Assembly (NCBI GenBank): GCA_009809945.1
Contig: WTPW01000334.1
Span: 124,488-188,487, forward strand
Origin: Gigaspora margarita
Taxonomy: Eukaryota > Glomeromycota > Glomeromycetes > Diversisporales > Gigasporaceae
Reading direction: 5' to 3'
DNA length: 64,000 nt
The notes under the pieces were generated by a model, which did no database searches, was not told the DNA's origin, and saw only the letters and a program-made list of their open reading frames with translations. Below are positions 1 to 10,259 of this stretch, piece by piece (position 1 is the first letter of the stretch; each line of letters begins with the position of its first letter). The translations under genes were made by a program, and so were the position numbers.

Positions 1-420
1 AGAATTTTTTACAGTAAATCAATATAGAAATCACGTTCATTCCAATACAAAACTAACATAACCATATCTAAATAACTTGTATCACCACAATAGTTAGTAA
101 GTACAGTAAACCAGAATTTTTTACAGTAAATCAATATGATATCACGTCATTCCAATACAAAACTAATATAACAATATCTAAATAACTTGTATCACCACAA
201 TAGTCGGTAAGAATTTTTTATAATACCAAACTAACATAACCATATCTAAATAACTTGTATTACTACAATAGTCTGTAAGAATTTTTTACAGTAAATTAAT
301 ATAGTAATCAATCGCGTTCATTCCAATACAAAACTAACATAACCATATCTAAATAACTTGTATCACCACAATAGTTAGTAAGTACAGTAAACCAGAATTT
401 TATAGCAAATCAGAAATATC
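1..420. repeat. Degenerate tandem repeat, about 110 bp unit
   Basis: A unit of roughly 110 bp (AGAATTTTTTACAGTAAATC, then a stretch with AACATAACCATATCTAAATA, then a CTTGTATCACCACAATAG core) recurs with starts near 1, 113, 208, 279 and 394. Copies differ by small indels and the third is shortened. The array runs to within about 20 bp of the kinase reading frame, where the first exon of this kinase family would be expected. Confidence 0.85.
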
Positions 421-440
421 GATAGATGTAGCTCTTAATT

Positions 441-1911
441 ATGTTTATTATTCTTCTAATATTAAGTTTTAAACAAGAATTTTGTAATTGGACAAGTGAC
501 AATTATGACATTGATCAATTAATTCAACAAACACAACTTAATGTATCGCAGTTTAAAGACATCATTGAATGGATACCTTTTAGCAAATTCGCAAATATAA
601 AGTATCTTGCTAAAGGAGGTTTTGGTACCGTTTTTAAGGCAGTATGGATTGACAGATATATGAAAGGATTTGATTATAACAAAAAAATATGGGAACGAAG
701 AGCACAAACAAATGTTTGTTTAAAGGGCCTTGATAATTCTAAAGATATAAAACAAGAATTTTTAGAAGAAGTAAGCATTATAATTTATTATTATAAAATG
801 CAATAATCTTATTTATTCCAATTAATATTTTAGGTTAAAAATCAACATAACCATGGGGGCAATTCTGCAATTGCAATTTATGGAATAACCAAGAACCCAA
901 AAGATGGTAACTACATGATGGTTATGGAGTACGCAAAGCAGGGAAGTCTCAGAAAATTGTTAGATAGTAAATATGGTGAATTAGATTGGGGTTCTAAAGT
1001 AGCTAACTTATATTACATAGCTGATGGGCTTAATACAATTCACAAAGCCAACCTAGTGCATAAAGATTTTCATTCTGGAAATATAGTTAATCAAAATATG
1101 TTTAATTCTTATATTACTGATTTTGGCTTATGTAAGCTGGTGTCACAAGACTCAAGTTCTAAAGCACTTTTTGGTGTGCTTCCCTATATTGCTCCAGAGG
1201 TATTATACACACATGGAAAGGAATACACTAAAAAATCAGATATTTATTCTTTCAGAATAATTATGTCAGAAGTTTTTACTGGATATCCTCCATATCATGA
1301 TGTTCCACATGACAAAGATCTAGCAACACGTATTTGTCTAGGTTACAGACCCAAAATTAGACGCGAAGTTCCTCAGTTACTTTTGGATCTGATAAATAAA
1401 TGCTTAGACACAGATCCTCAAAACCGACCAACTGCTAAAGATTTAGCTAATAGGCTGGATCAATTTTTTAAAGATTTGAGAAGTGAATTCAGTGAATTAT
1501 CTAAGCAAGTTAAAAATATTAAAGGCATAGACAAAAATTTCTTATTAAATGATCAAGTCAAATCTACACGATTCGAATATCAGACACACCCACAAGCTAT
1601 TTATACAAGTCGATTTTTGAATCTTTCAAAATTCCCTAAACCAGGTAATAACACTTATATTTTTAAAATGTTAGTAATATTTTGTTGAAAAAATTACTGA
1701 ATTTGTCAATATAGTAAATGCAGGTAATGATATTTGTCTTCTTAAATTGATTCAAACTGTAAATTAGTATATTTATATATATATTTTTTAGCAAGTCAAC
1801 CCAGTCAACGTATTAATTATGTTGAAGTTCCCGATGGTAAGTAATATTTGATTTACTTATAACTAATCAAATTTTTTGCTTATTTTTATATTTGTATTTT
1901 TAGATTATTAA
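441..1911 (+). CDS. Serine/threonine (TKL-like) protein kinase, 4 exons, 397 aa
   Basis: Exons 441-770, 834-1644, 1792-1836 and 1904-1911 join in phase through GT..AG introns of 63, 147 and 67 nt, giving 398 codons with a TAA stop and C-terminus VEVPDDY. Seen in the protein: Gly-rich loop AKGGFGTV (57-64), VCLK lysine (K95), catalytic loop HKDFHSGN (186-193, HKD instead of HRD), DFG (206-208), APE (230-232) and helix-F Asp 246. All essential catalytic residues are present, so phosphotransfer is plausible. The family is hugely expanded in glomeromycotan fungi; substrates are unknown. Odd points: Arg251 sits where SFG normally has Gly, and the first ten residues are hydrophobic and may be intron read-through, because relatives usually start with a Cys-rich exon before the NWTSDN segment. 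No such exon is visible upstream. The start at 441 is therefore uncertain; the rest is secure. Confidence 0.85.
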
Positions 1912-2999
1912 ATCAAGTAAGAGGAATTATTGAATCTGGAACATTCTATTTATTATTTCCATCATACAATAATTTAGTAATTGCTATATATCTTCATGTA
2001 TGTACGTGCCTAAAGAGAGAAAAGATATAACCCAATTTTGCTATCAATTGTTTTGCAGTCAAAGTTGACCGATTTAAGTTAGGATTGGCTTGACTTATAG
2101 TTTAGTGCTGGCTTGATGTAGATTGTTGGCGAAATGGTGGTTAGCAGATGATATTATATAATAAAAATTACTAAATTTAAACACTATATATAAATTTATT
2201 AAACGAATATTGAAATAATAGATATTAAAATTACCTTTATTATTGTTGTTGGTGGTTAGGCTTGTTATTTTAAATGATATATGGGTATATTTTATAAATT
2301 TTTTTAAAGAAAGCTATAAAATTAAAATCTAAATATTAAGGCTCCTGTTCCCTAGTAAAATCAAAATTATATTTTATATCGAAACTGTGATCAATATTTT
2401 ATAATCAATTCTTAAGATGATATATCTAGTTAGAAAATAAGAGTAAAATTAAAATTCGCCTCTTTAAATTTTTTATGAAATTTAAACACCAATTTAGCAA
2501 TTACAAGAGATCATATTAAAATATGTAAAAAAAAAACTTCTAAACAATAATTGAGTTCGAACGTGTTTTGAAAATTAGATCTTTAAATAGGTTAATAACA
2601 ATTCACAATCTATGTTCAATAAAAAAGAAATGAGAATAATTGTGTTAAATGTATAGCATAAGAATCTTGGCATTGAATTTATGTATATAACGTGAATTCC
2701 AACCAATCAACTTTCAAGTTTGATTCTGTCGATAGTCTTAAAACGCCATTTCAAAATTTTCAAAATAAGATACTTCAAAGGTTTTGACATAAAAGGAAAA
2801 AACATAGATAGTATAAAAATATGAAATAACAAATTTTTTTGTTATATAAAGAATGCTAATTATATTGTAAGATACATACGTTAGCTTAGAAGTGAAAACT
2901 ATCTTCTTTCATGAGCATATAGATCGTTATAAATCTTATATGTGTTGTAACTTGCAAATCCTTTAATTAATTCATTACCCTGAAAATTTTTTGACATTA
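1912..2999. other. AT-rich intergenic stretch
   Basis: No coding frame, RNA gene or clear repeat was recognised downstream of the kinase. Only simple A/T runs are visible. Confidence 0.6.
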
Positions 3000-3004
3000 C
3001 ATTT

Positions 3005-3250
3005 GACCGTTAACCGGATCGGCCGAAAATCATTCGGCAAATTTTTACAGGTGTCCCAGGAATTATGATAATACTGTAAACTAACGCTAACCTAATTCGG
3101 GCTAACTTTTCGGGATTCTGATCTTTTGGGATTTTGTTCGTCGGGATTTTGTCCGGCTCCCATTTGTAATGACAAGGAAACGGGATCCGTTGGGTTCCGG
3201 AGCGTCGCTTCGCGTTTAGCAAATAAAATCTGCTTATTAACAAGATGTTA
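3005..3250. repeat. GC-richer dispersed repeat, copy 1
   Basis: A block far richer in G+C than its surroundings, with the motif TCGGGATT/TTGGGATT repeated and an end reading AAAATCATTCGGCAAATTTT followed by ACAGGTGTCCCAGGAATTAT. The same end occurs in degraded form at about 36095-36150. A 77-codon open frame on the minus strand lies in the block but shows no protein family. A dispersed non-coding repeat is the simplest reading. Confidence 0.55.
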
Positions 3251-3339
3251 ATAAAAATTCTTTCAGTGTAAATGCATAACTATTGCATACATACTTTAAC
3301 TATTTGCCCAATGAAAACGTAAAAAGGCTTTAATTTAGA

Positions 3340-3790
3340 GTTATTACCCGGGTCAGCTTACCCGTACGGGTCACCTGACCCTGCGGGTCACGGGTCGAAA
3401 ATTGCTCTGACCCGGGTCAAACGGGTCAGAATTCAGAACAGGCTAAAGACTACTAAAATGCTTATATTACGCAATTCACCAGTGCAAGTCAGCATTATGA
3501 CGGGTCATGGGTCGAAAGTTGGCCTTTAAAATACAGTAACTCGGTATTTTCCGTAGAAAATGAAAACAAATCCAAACAAGGTCGAGAAATCTTTCAATAC
3601 ATAATCCGAAAAATTCATTTAAATATTTAGAGTACAGGCTGCTCTTTATACAAATAGCGTTAATTAAGGGTTGTTACATTAACTTTTAAGGATTAACTTT
3701 ACAAACTTCATCATAACCGGGGTCAATACCTGACCCGCCCGGGTCAGTATTTTTCGACCCAGGTCAGAACTCTACTTTAACTTTGTAAAT
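3340..3790. repeat. Cluster of GGGTCA/TGACCC motifs
   Basis: The hexamer GGGTCA or its complement appears many times around 3349-3430, 3497-3515 and 3718-3772, in AT-rich DNA where it should be rare. Weaker clusters (GACCTGGTTGACCC and similar) occur near 35780-35810, 35940-35960 and 37815-37880. Probably pieces of one old repeat family; no gene found. Confidence 0.5.
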
Positions 3791-3843
3791 TTTATTAGAT
3801 GAATTTAGCACTATTAATCATGTCAAGGTCAGTTCATATCAAC

Positions 3844-3980
3844 TCACCGACAGTTATTCCCACTGAAAGTTCGTATAGCCGACATAACATAGGGTTAAGG
3901 TTAAGCATTTAATAGTTGTAGATATTATGTTTTAACTAAATTTCATCTAGCGTGATGTTGGCTAAATGAGCTGTCGGTGA
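3844..3980. repeat. Short inverted repeat, possible small MITE
   Basis: TCACCGACAG at 3844-3853 is the exact reverse complement of CTGTCGGTGA at 3971-3980; match extends a few bases outward with mismatches. No convincing target duplication was seen. Confidence 0.4.
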
Positions 3981-4149
3981 AGTGATTGTTGATGAATAAT
4001 ACGGACCAGAGAAAATTGCTATTGAAGGAGAAAAAAAAATTTTTATATTCGATTTATTATTGCACTAAACTATATATTGTATTTATTTCTATAGTTAAAC
4101 AACTATCGCGAGTTTATTTGATTTAAAAACGACTAGAATTTATTATAAA

Positions 4150-4312
4150 GAAAGCAAGCCTTAATTTAAAGAACGATAAGTCATAGCTTCTAAATTTTAA
4201 AGGCGATATGTCATATACTTCTAAGTGGCAAAAAGTTAGGCTTAAAGAGCGATATATTTCATAAAGTATATTTCTAAATGAAAGTAAATTTAAAGAGTAA
4301 TATATCATATAA
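4150..4312. repeat. Degenerate tandem repeat, about 45-50 bp unit
   Basis: Four diverged units share TTAAAG followed by a GCGATAT-like core, a TCATATA-like stretch and CTTCTAAA. They run tandemly and encode nothing recognisable. Confidence 0.5.
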
Positions 4313-5839
4313 CTAATTCAACACTGATAGGCAAATTTGACAAATCAACGTTTCACAATTTTAAGAGCATTGTTCTATTGCGTTAATTTTTTTTGTTATT
4401 CCAAAAAATATGGTATTTCTAATAATTTAATTAGAAGTACTATAAATTTTTGCATTTTTATTACAGACCAATAATGAGAATCTTTATAATTTGTTACATC
4501 CCATAATTTTGCTATAGTATTAAAAAGAAAATATTAAATGAGATATTTAAACAAGATCAACTATTTTCACAGAAAGCCATAGTGAGATTTTGTGCATCTG
4601 TTTCTCCACCAAGAATGCACTATATTTTAGCTTATTTGTACAGCATGCATTTAAAACTTTCCTTGTTATAGATTTTCTATAATTATATTGGAATTGAAAA
4701 AAGTTATTGATTACCATTGTGTTGGAAACAGTAAAAATATATATATTTGTACATGTATTTTAAGCTTTTTTTTTTTAACTAATATTATATTTGTGAACAC
4801 AAAAATTTGCACGTATGTACGTACATAACTAATTTAGACATTCTTAAAAGTTATCCTATATTATATAGTGCGAATCTTGAAACTTTTATACTGGGGTCCT
4901 CACAAAAAAATTGATTAAAATTATTAATATATATTAACATTAGGATTGACTTGAGGCTAAAACAAGGGCTAAATGTACATTTTCAACAGTTATATTCAAT
5001 GCTCCAAGACTATTTTTTGTGTTTTTTTTGGTTGTTTTTGTTGTCTCACTTTGTTTGGGCTGATTTGTGTTAATCAAAATTTATTATTGGATAATTTCAT
5101 AAATTATCTTATTTTCATTGCGTAATTTATATTAAATTTGCTTGTTTAATTTATTGAATTATAGTAAAAAAAATAAAGCTCATTTATATTGCCTTAATGA
5201 CTTGAAAATTTCATTATTTTGAATTGATTTTTTATGAATGACGTTTGTTCAGAGTTTCGTAAAGAATAAGTTGCTTTAAAGTACTATTAATTATTTGTTT
5301 CTAAACTATTAAAGTTATCCAGGCATTGCTTGTAGAGTTCAATATATTAAGTGTTGTGCTTTCTAGAAATTCTAGTTTTTATAGGTATTAAAATTTTAGT
5401 TATTCATTTTTATTCCAAGTAAGATATTGCACAATATATAATACTTATTACATTATGCTTATACTGTAGTACCTTCCAATTTTAATAATGTGTATATTCA
5501 AGAATCCTTTTTACATTTTGTTAACATGTTAGGTAATATTTTTTTGTTTTACTTTGATATACACCTTATCAAACACACAAGTTTTCAATATGTTTGTATG
5601 ATGTTTATCTGGTTGTATAAATTAAGGATTTTGAAATGTAATGCCATATGGTATTATTTTTGTATCATTATCAAGATCTCCATAAAAAGTTGGATTAACG
5701 AAATTATGGATATTCTTTAAGAGTTGTTATTAAGACAGAAACAAATAAATCCTTCCTTTGGAATACACAAACACTATGTTTAATAAATTTAATAATAAAA
5801 TATTCTCAACTTTTCATATTGATGTAACAGTGATGTAAC
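4313..5839. other. AT-rich intergenic stretch
   Basis: No supported gene. A 76-codon open frame at 5490-5720 has only hydrophobic AT-driven composition and no family signature. Confidence 0.6.
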
Positions 5840-5844
5840 TGATG

Positions 5845-6665
5845 ATTTGAAAAAGCTATATGAAACAAGAAAGCTATGATACAATTATCATCGCTGGAGA
5901 ATAAAAAAATAATAAAAAATTTCAAGACTGTTCTTTAATTCTTCGAGCCAGATCAGTTTATTTTTGAGCTGCTCTTTCTTCTAACTGAATTGAAAAAAAT
6001 AAAAATGCTGAAGGTTATATAATTTTGAAAACTTTTAATTGCTGCAGATGAACTTGGAATTCAAAGGCTAATTAATTTTACTTAAACCTTCTTAACCAAA
6101 AATTGTTACAAGTTCTTAAAATTAGATTCAATTAAAATATTTAGTTTTTTCATTCATTCTAAAAAATATACTGAACTGAAAAAAATTACTAAACAGCAAG
6201 AAGTTTTTTTAATGACAGTTTGTGAAAATCCTCAATTATTAATTGATTTAATCAAATTCATTTCATTAGAAAAAGAAGCATTGATATTAATTCTTAACTG
6301 TGATAATGAATAAGCAATTGCTCAAAATCTAACACATAGGAGTAATGTTACAAAATACAAATGAAGACTTTAGAACATTAGAAAATATATTACATGAATT
6401 AATTCAACTTGTTAGATTTCATCAGATAAATGATAAAGGATACATGCTTAAATTATGGCCATTTAAACCTCCTTCTGGATAATCTAGGCAGAGATATATT
6501 ACGTTGCTATCAAGTTTCAAATCCTGAACCACACTTTCATCTATTTCCCATCAGAGTAGGCAACATCAACAATAAAATTGACTCAATTATAATTAATAAT
6601 AGAATTGCACCATTATTATTTACAAGCTAGATAAATAAAAAAGCTATAGATAATGAGTGTTCAAA
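5845..6665 (+). pseudogene. BTB-BACK part of a broken BTB-BACK-TLDc gene
   Basis: The frame from about 5850 reads YDTIIIAGE, then CSLILRARSVYF and AALSSN: the BTB pattern YDVII-GE...H/CS-ILRARS-YF-AALSNEW. BACK-like pieces follow: ADELGIQRL, FLMTVCENPQLL, KFISLEKEALILIL, ELIQLVRF. Near 6470-6610 comes LLDNLGRDILRCYQVSNPEP and then DSIIINNRIAPLLFTS, the conserved end of the BACK region just before TLDc. Stops include TGA at 5986-5988 where the SNEW tryptophan is expected, and several frame shifts. The TLDc half reappears at about 9205, after two inserted elements. Glomeromycotan genomes carry many such genes, generally thought to act as substrate adaptors; this copy cannot make that protein. 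Confidence 0.75.
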
Positions 6666-6876
6666 AATAAATAAAATATAATTTTATTCTTTTTTTTTTG
6701 AAATAATATAGATGGTCTTACATCCAAAAATTTTAAAAAATATGAGCAACAATTTTTATAGTGAAAAATTTAAATTCAAATTTAGTAACTGGAGGTTAGG
6801 CCATTTCAATTTAATTCTTTGTTTAACATAACAAGTTCAAAATTTTTTAGAGGGGGATTTAAACAATATATGATTA

Positions 6877-7139
6877 ATAAGTTAATGTGCAGGTTGTTTG
6901 GTGATAGAAGCATGAGACAGAGAATTTAAATAGGCAATTCCTGTAGCTGGGTTGCAGGTATGGCAGCTAGTGTAGAACCTTTGGGCGGACTACTTAAATT
7001 AGGTACCAAAAGTACACGTGTGGCTAGTTGTAATCTCTTTCATGTAATAAAAGTTATCAAAATGTAATCATGTACCACTTACAGAAAATAAAGTCACGGG
7101 CAAACGCCATATAAAAAAAAAAAAAAAAAAAAAAAAAAA
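6877..7139 (+). mobile_element. Short poly(A)-tailed retroposon (SINE or LINE 3' end)
   Basis: AAACAATATATGATTA is present at 6861-6876 and again at 7137-7152, directly behind a run of about 28 A (7112-7139). This 16-bp duplication plus poly(A) tail defines a target-primed insertion of about 260 bp. The body has higher G+C and shows no open frame or convincing tRNA boxes. It could be a SINE or a heavily 5'-truncated LINE; it matches neither the LINE2 nor the LINE3 tail by eye. Confidence 0.8.
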
Positions 7140-7149
7140 CAATATATGA

Positions 7150-9070
7150 TTAGGTCCAACTAGAATTGGAATAGGTCTAGTTTGGGTCTGGTCCAGGATC
7201 GAACCAGACTCAGACTCTAAATTTTATGCAGACGGGTCTGAGTCTGAATATACTTATATGTATTTTTTTGGTGCTGACAAGTTTACTTAGTGCATGAAGT
7301 TAGAATTAATTAGTAAAATTTTATGAATCATAAGATTTTATAGAATTTTATTAATAAAATTTTATAAAATCTTATAATACACAAATTTTTATTAATTAAT
7401 TCTAACTTTATGCACTAAGTAAACATATTCAGCNCCTAAAAATGCATCAAATCNGCAGAGNTATTTTTATTTTACTTAAAATTTGNAGNATANATGCATA
7501 ATTTTGGATTTTTGATCAAAAAGTCAAATTTAAGCATCTTTTTTCCAAATTTTCAAGTAAAATAAAAACAATTCAACTGATTTAATGTATTTTTAGATTT
7601 CAAATAAGTTTATTTAGTGCTTGGAGTTAGAATTAATTAGTAAAATTTTGTGAATTATAAAATTTTATAGAATTTTATTAATAAACTTCTATAAAATCTT
7701 AGGATACACAACTTTTACTGATTAATTTTAACTTAATGCACTAAGTAAACTTGTACAGCATCTAAAAATACATCAAATCATCAGAGATATTTTTATTTTA
7801 CTTGAAATTTGGAGAATAGATGCATAATTTTGGATTTTGATCAAAAAAGTTAAATTTAAGCATCTTTTCTCCAAATTTCAAGTAAAATAAAAACAATTCT
7901 ACTGACTTAATGTATTTTTAGGTTCTAAATAAGTTTATTTAGTTCATAGAGTTAGAATAATTTATTAAAATTTTCGTGAATCATAAAATTTTATAGAATT
8001 TTATTAATAAAATTCTATAAAATCTTATTATTCACAAACTTTTACTAATTAATTCTAACTTAATGCACTAAGTAAACTTGTATAGCACCTAAAAATACAT
8101 CAAATCAGCAGAGTTATTTTATTTTACTTGAAATTTGGAGAATAAATGCATAATTTTGGATTTTTGATCAAAATAAATCAAATTTAAGCATCTTTTCTCC
8201 AAATTTCAAGTAAAATAAAAACAATTCTGCTGATTTAATATATTTTTAGGTTCTAAATAAGTTTATTTAGTGCATGAAGTTAGAATAATTTAGTAAGATT
8301 TTGTGAATCATAAAATTTTATAGAATTTTATTAATAAAATTCTATAAAATCTTATGATTCACAAACTTTTATTGATTAATTCTAACTTAATGCACNAAGT
8401 AAATTTGTACAGCATCTGAAAATATTTCAAATCGGTAGAGTTATTTTTATTTTACTTGAAATTTGGAGAATAGATGCTTAAATTTGAATTTTGATCAAAA
8501 AAGTAAAATTTAAGCATCTTTTCTCCAAATTTCAAGTAAAATAAAAACAATCCTGCTGATTTAATGTATTTTTAGGTTCTAAATAAGTTTATTTAGTGCA
8601 TGGAGTTAGAATAAATTAGTAAAATTTTGTAATCATGAAATTTTATAGAATTTTATTAATAAAATTTTATAGAATTTTATTAATAAAATTCTATAAAATC
8701 TTATGATTCACAAACTTTTACTGATTAATTCTAACTTAATTCGCTAGGTAAACTTGTTTAGAGCCTAAAAATACATTAAATCAGCAGTATTGTTTCTATT
8801 TTACTTAAAATTTGGAGAAAAATGCTTAAATTTGACTTTTTGATCAAAAATCCAAAATTATGCATCTATTCTCCAAATTTCAAGGAAAATAAAAATAAAT
8901 CTACTGTTTTGGTGTATTTTTAAGTGCTGAACATGTTTACTTAGTGCATAAAGTTAGAATTAATTAATAAAAATTTGGGTATTATAAGATTTTATAAAAT
9001 TTTATTAATAAAATTCTATAAAATCTTATAATTCATAAAATTTTACTAATTAATTCTAACTAACTTATAT
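7150..9070. mobile_element. Palindrome-array element, family A, degraded copy
   Basis: Two different palindromic modules alternate. Module A (about 145 bp) runs from GTTTACTTAGTGCAT to ATGCACTAAGTAAAC; module B (about 165 bp) runs from AAATACATCAAATC through ATTTTACTTGAAATTTGGAG to the complement. Module A starts at 7281, 7608, 7933, 8261, 8587 and 8935, a spacing of 327, 325, 328, 326 and 348 bp; the last is longer because of a 22-bp internal duplication. So there are six A and five B modules. The left shoulder (about 7185-7245) holds GGTCTGAGTC-like motifs also found at both ends of the copy at 59434-61198. The right end is cut off inside the last A module. No coding capacity. Confidence 0.85.
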
Positions 9071-9204
9071 AATGTTCCTAGGTTTAGCATGACTGCATCA
9101 CACAGCTACTCTAATTTTGGTGATCTTTCTGTATGGGTTCATTTTAGTAATATGAAAAGTGGAATTTGAATCTAAGTGTTATATATATATATATGTAGTT
9201 TAAC

Positions 9205-9690
9205 TCCCAAATAATTTGCTCAATCAAGAGGGGGGTTATGTTAAATATAGATTTAAATTGGAGCAGCCTTATAATCCTCTTGACTGGAATAGAAATAGTC
9301 AATATAAAATCACAAAAGATAGTTACTTAATTTCATTAAGTAATTTCAATAATCCTCAAAACTCAAAGTTAGAGTACATTATTAATAGTAATTATAACCA
9401 CAGTCCAACTTTGGAAATGGTCCAGTTCCAGTAGCTAGTTTAATTTTTGGGTGGTCCAACTATTGGAGGCAGTGCAACTTTCAGAGGTGATCCAACTTTC
9501 AGAGGCTTTGGAGGTAGTGCAACTTTCAGAGCTTCTCAAACTTTTGGTGATATTGTAGATAGTCATGATTTATATGTTTCAAGTAACAGTACCATATAGC
9601 AATATAATATATACTTTTACCCTAATATTGGAATCCCAAATTCATTTGCAGTCTCAGATTGTGAAATGTTTCAAGTAATTAAAAATTAAC
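9205..9690 (+). pseudogene. TLDc part of the broken BTB-BACK-TLDc gene
   Basis: The open frame at 9216-9434 contains YNPLDWNRNSQYKITKDSYL followed by ISLSNFNN, the TLDc core (GGYNPLDW...T-DSFIFSL). Beyond its stop the frame resumes with GPTIGG, then DLYVSSNST, then YPNIGIPNSF and CEMFQVIKN, matching the usual TLDc end (GP-FG--DL, YP--GIP-SF, YEVFQV). An internal expansion near 9450-9530 repeats ATFRG. Together with 5845-6665 it forms one gene split by the insertions at 6877-9070. Confidence 0.7.
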
Positions 9691-9699
9691 ATGAAATAT

Positions 9700-10255
9700 C
9701 TTTTATTTTCAAGATTTGATGCTGAGTTTTAAAATAATATTTATAATTTCAAGAAATTTATTTCTCAAAATGTTGTATTCTATAACAATTTTTATATTGA
9801 AGAATGTTTTAAACCTTGTGTCACTTATCTAACTGCAACAACTTTTGAATGAAATTCAAAAGAGAATGACAAAAAGCAAAAAGATATATACCCAATCACT
9901 TATTAGAAACACTAGCATAGTTGACCTGACTAAAAATGCTGATAAAAATTACAATACATATGTGAAAATAAGATGACATACTATGACTCATTCATTCATA
10001 AAATGTAAATCTTGGTCAATTGTTCTTGTAATAAAAGAGGATAAACATGTAAAAGTTGTCTTAAATAATAAATCCCAGTTGATATTATCCTCTGTTAAAC
10101 TTCAGTCTGTTGAAAAAAATTTTAACTATCATATTAATTTGTGGAATTAATCCATCTTGCCCACTAGATAGTGAATATATGAAATTTCTACAAGTACACT
10201 CATAGTTTATCCTTATAAATTTGTAGCATTTATTATTCATTTAAATAGTTTATTT
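9700..10255. other. Stretch without a recognised gene
   Basis: Traces of coding-like composition occur, but no frame could be tied to a family. It could hold the PAS-type N-terminus expected upstream of the histidine kinase; this was not recognisable. Confidence 0.4.
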
Positions 10256-10259
10256 TTTT

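Noticed and set aside
3010-3243. 77-codon minus-strand frame in the GC-rich block
   Set aside because: Low-complexity NKIPKDQNP-type reading of a dispersed repeat; no domain, and the second copy at 36 kb does not preserve it.
5490-5720. 76-codon + strand frame
   Set aside because: Phe/Ile/Tyr-rich product of AT-rich DNA, no family, no splice context.
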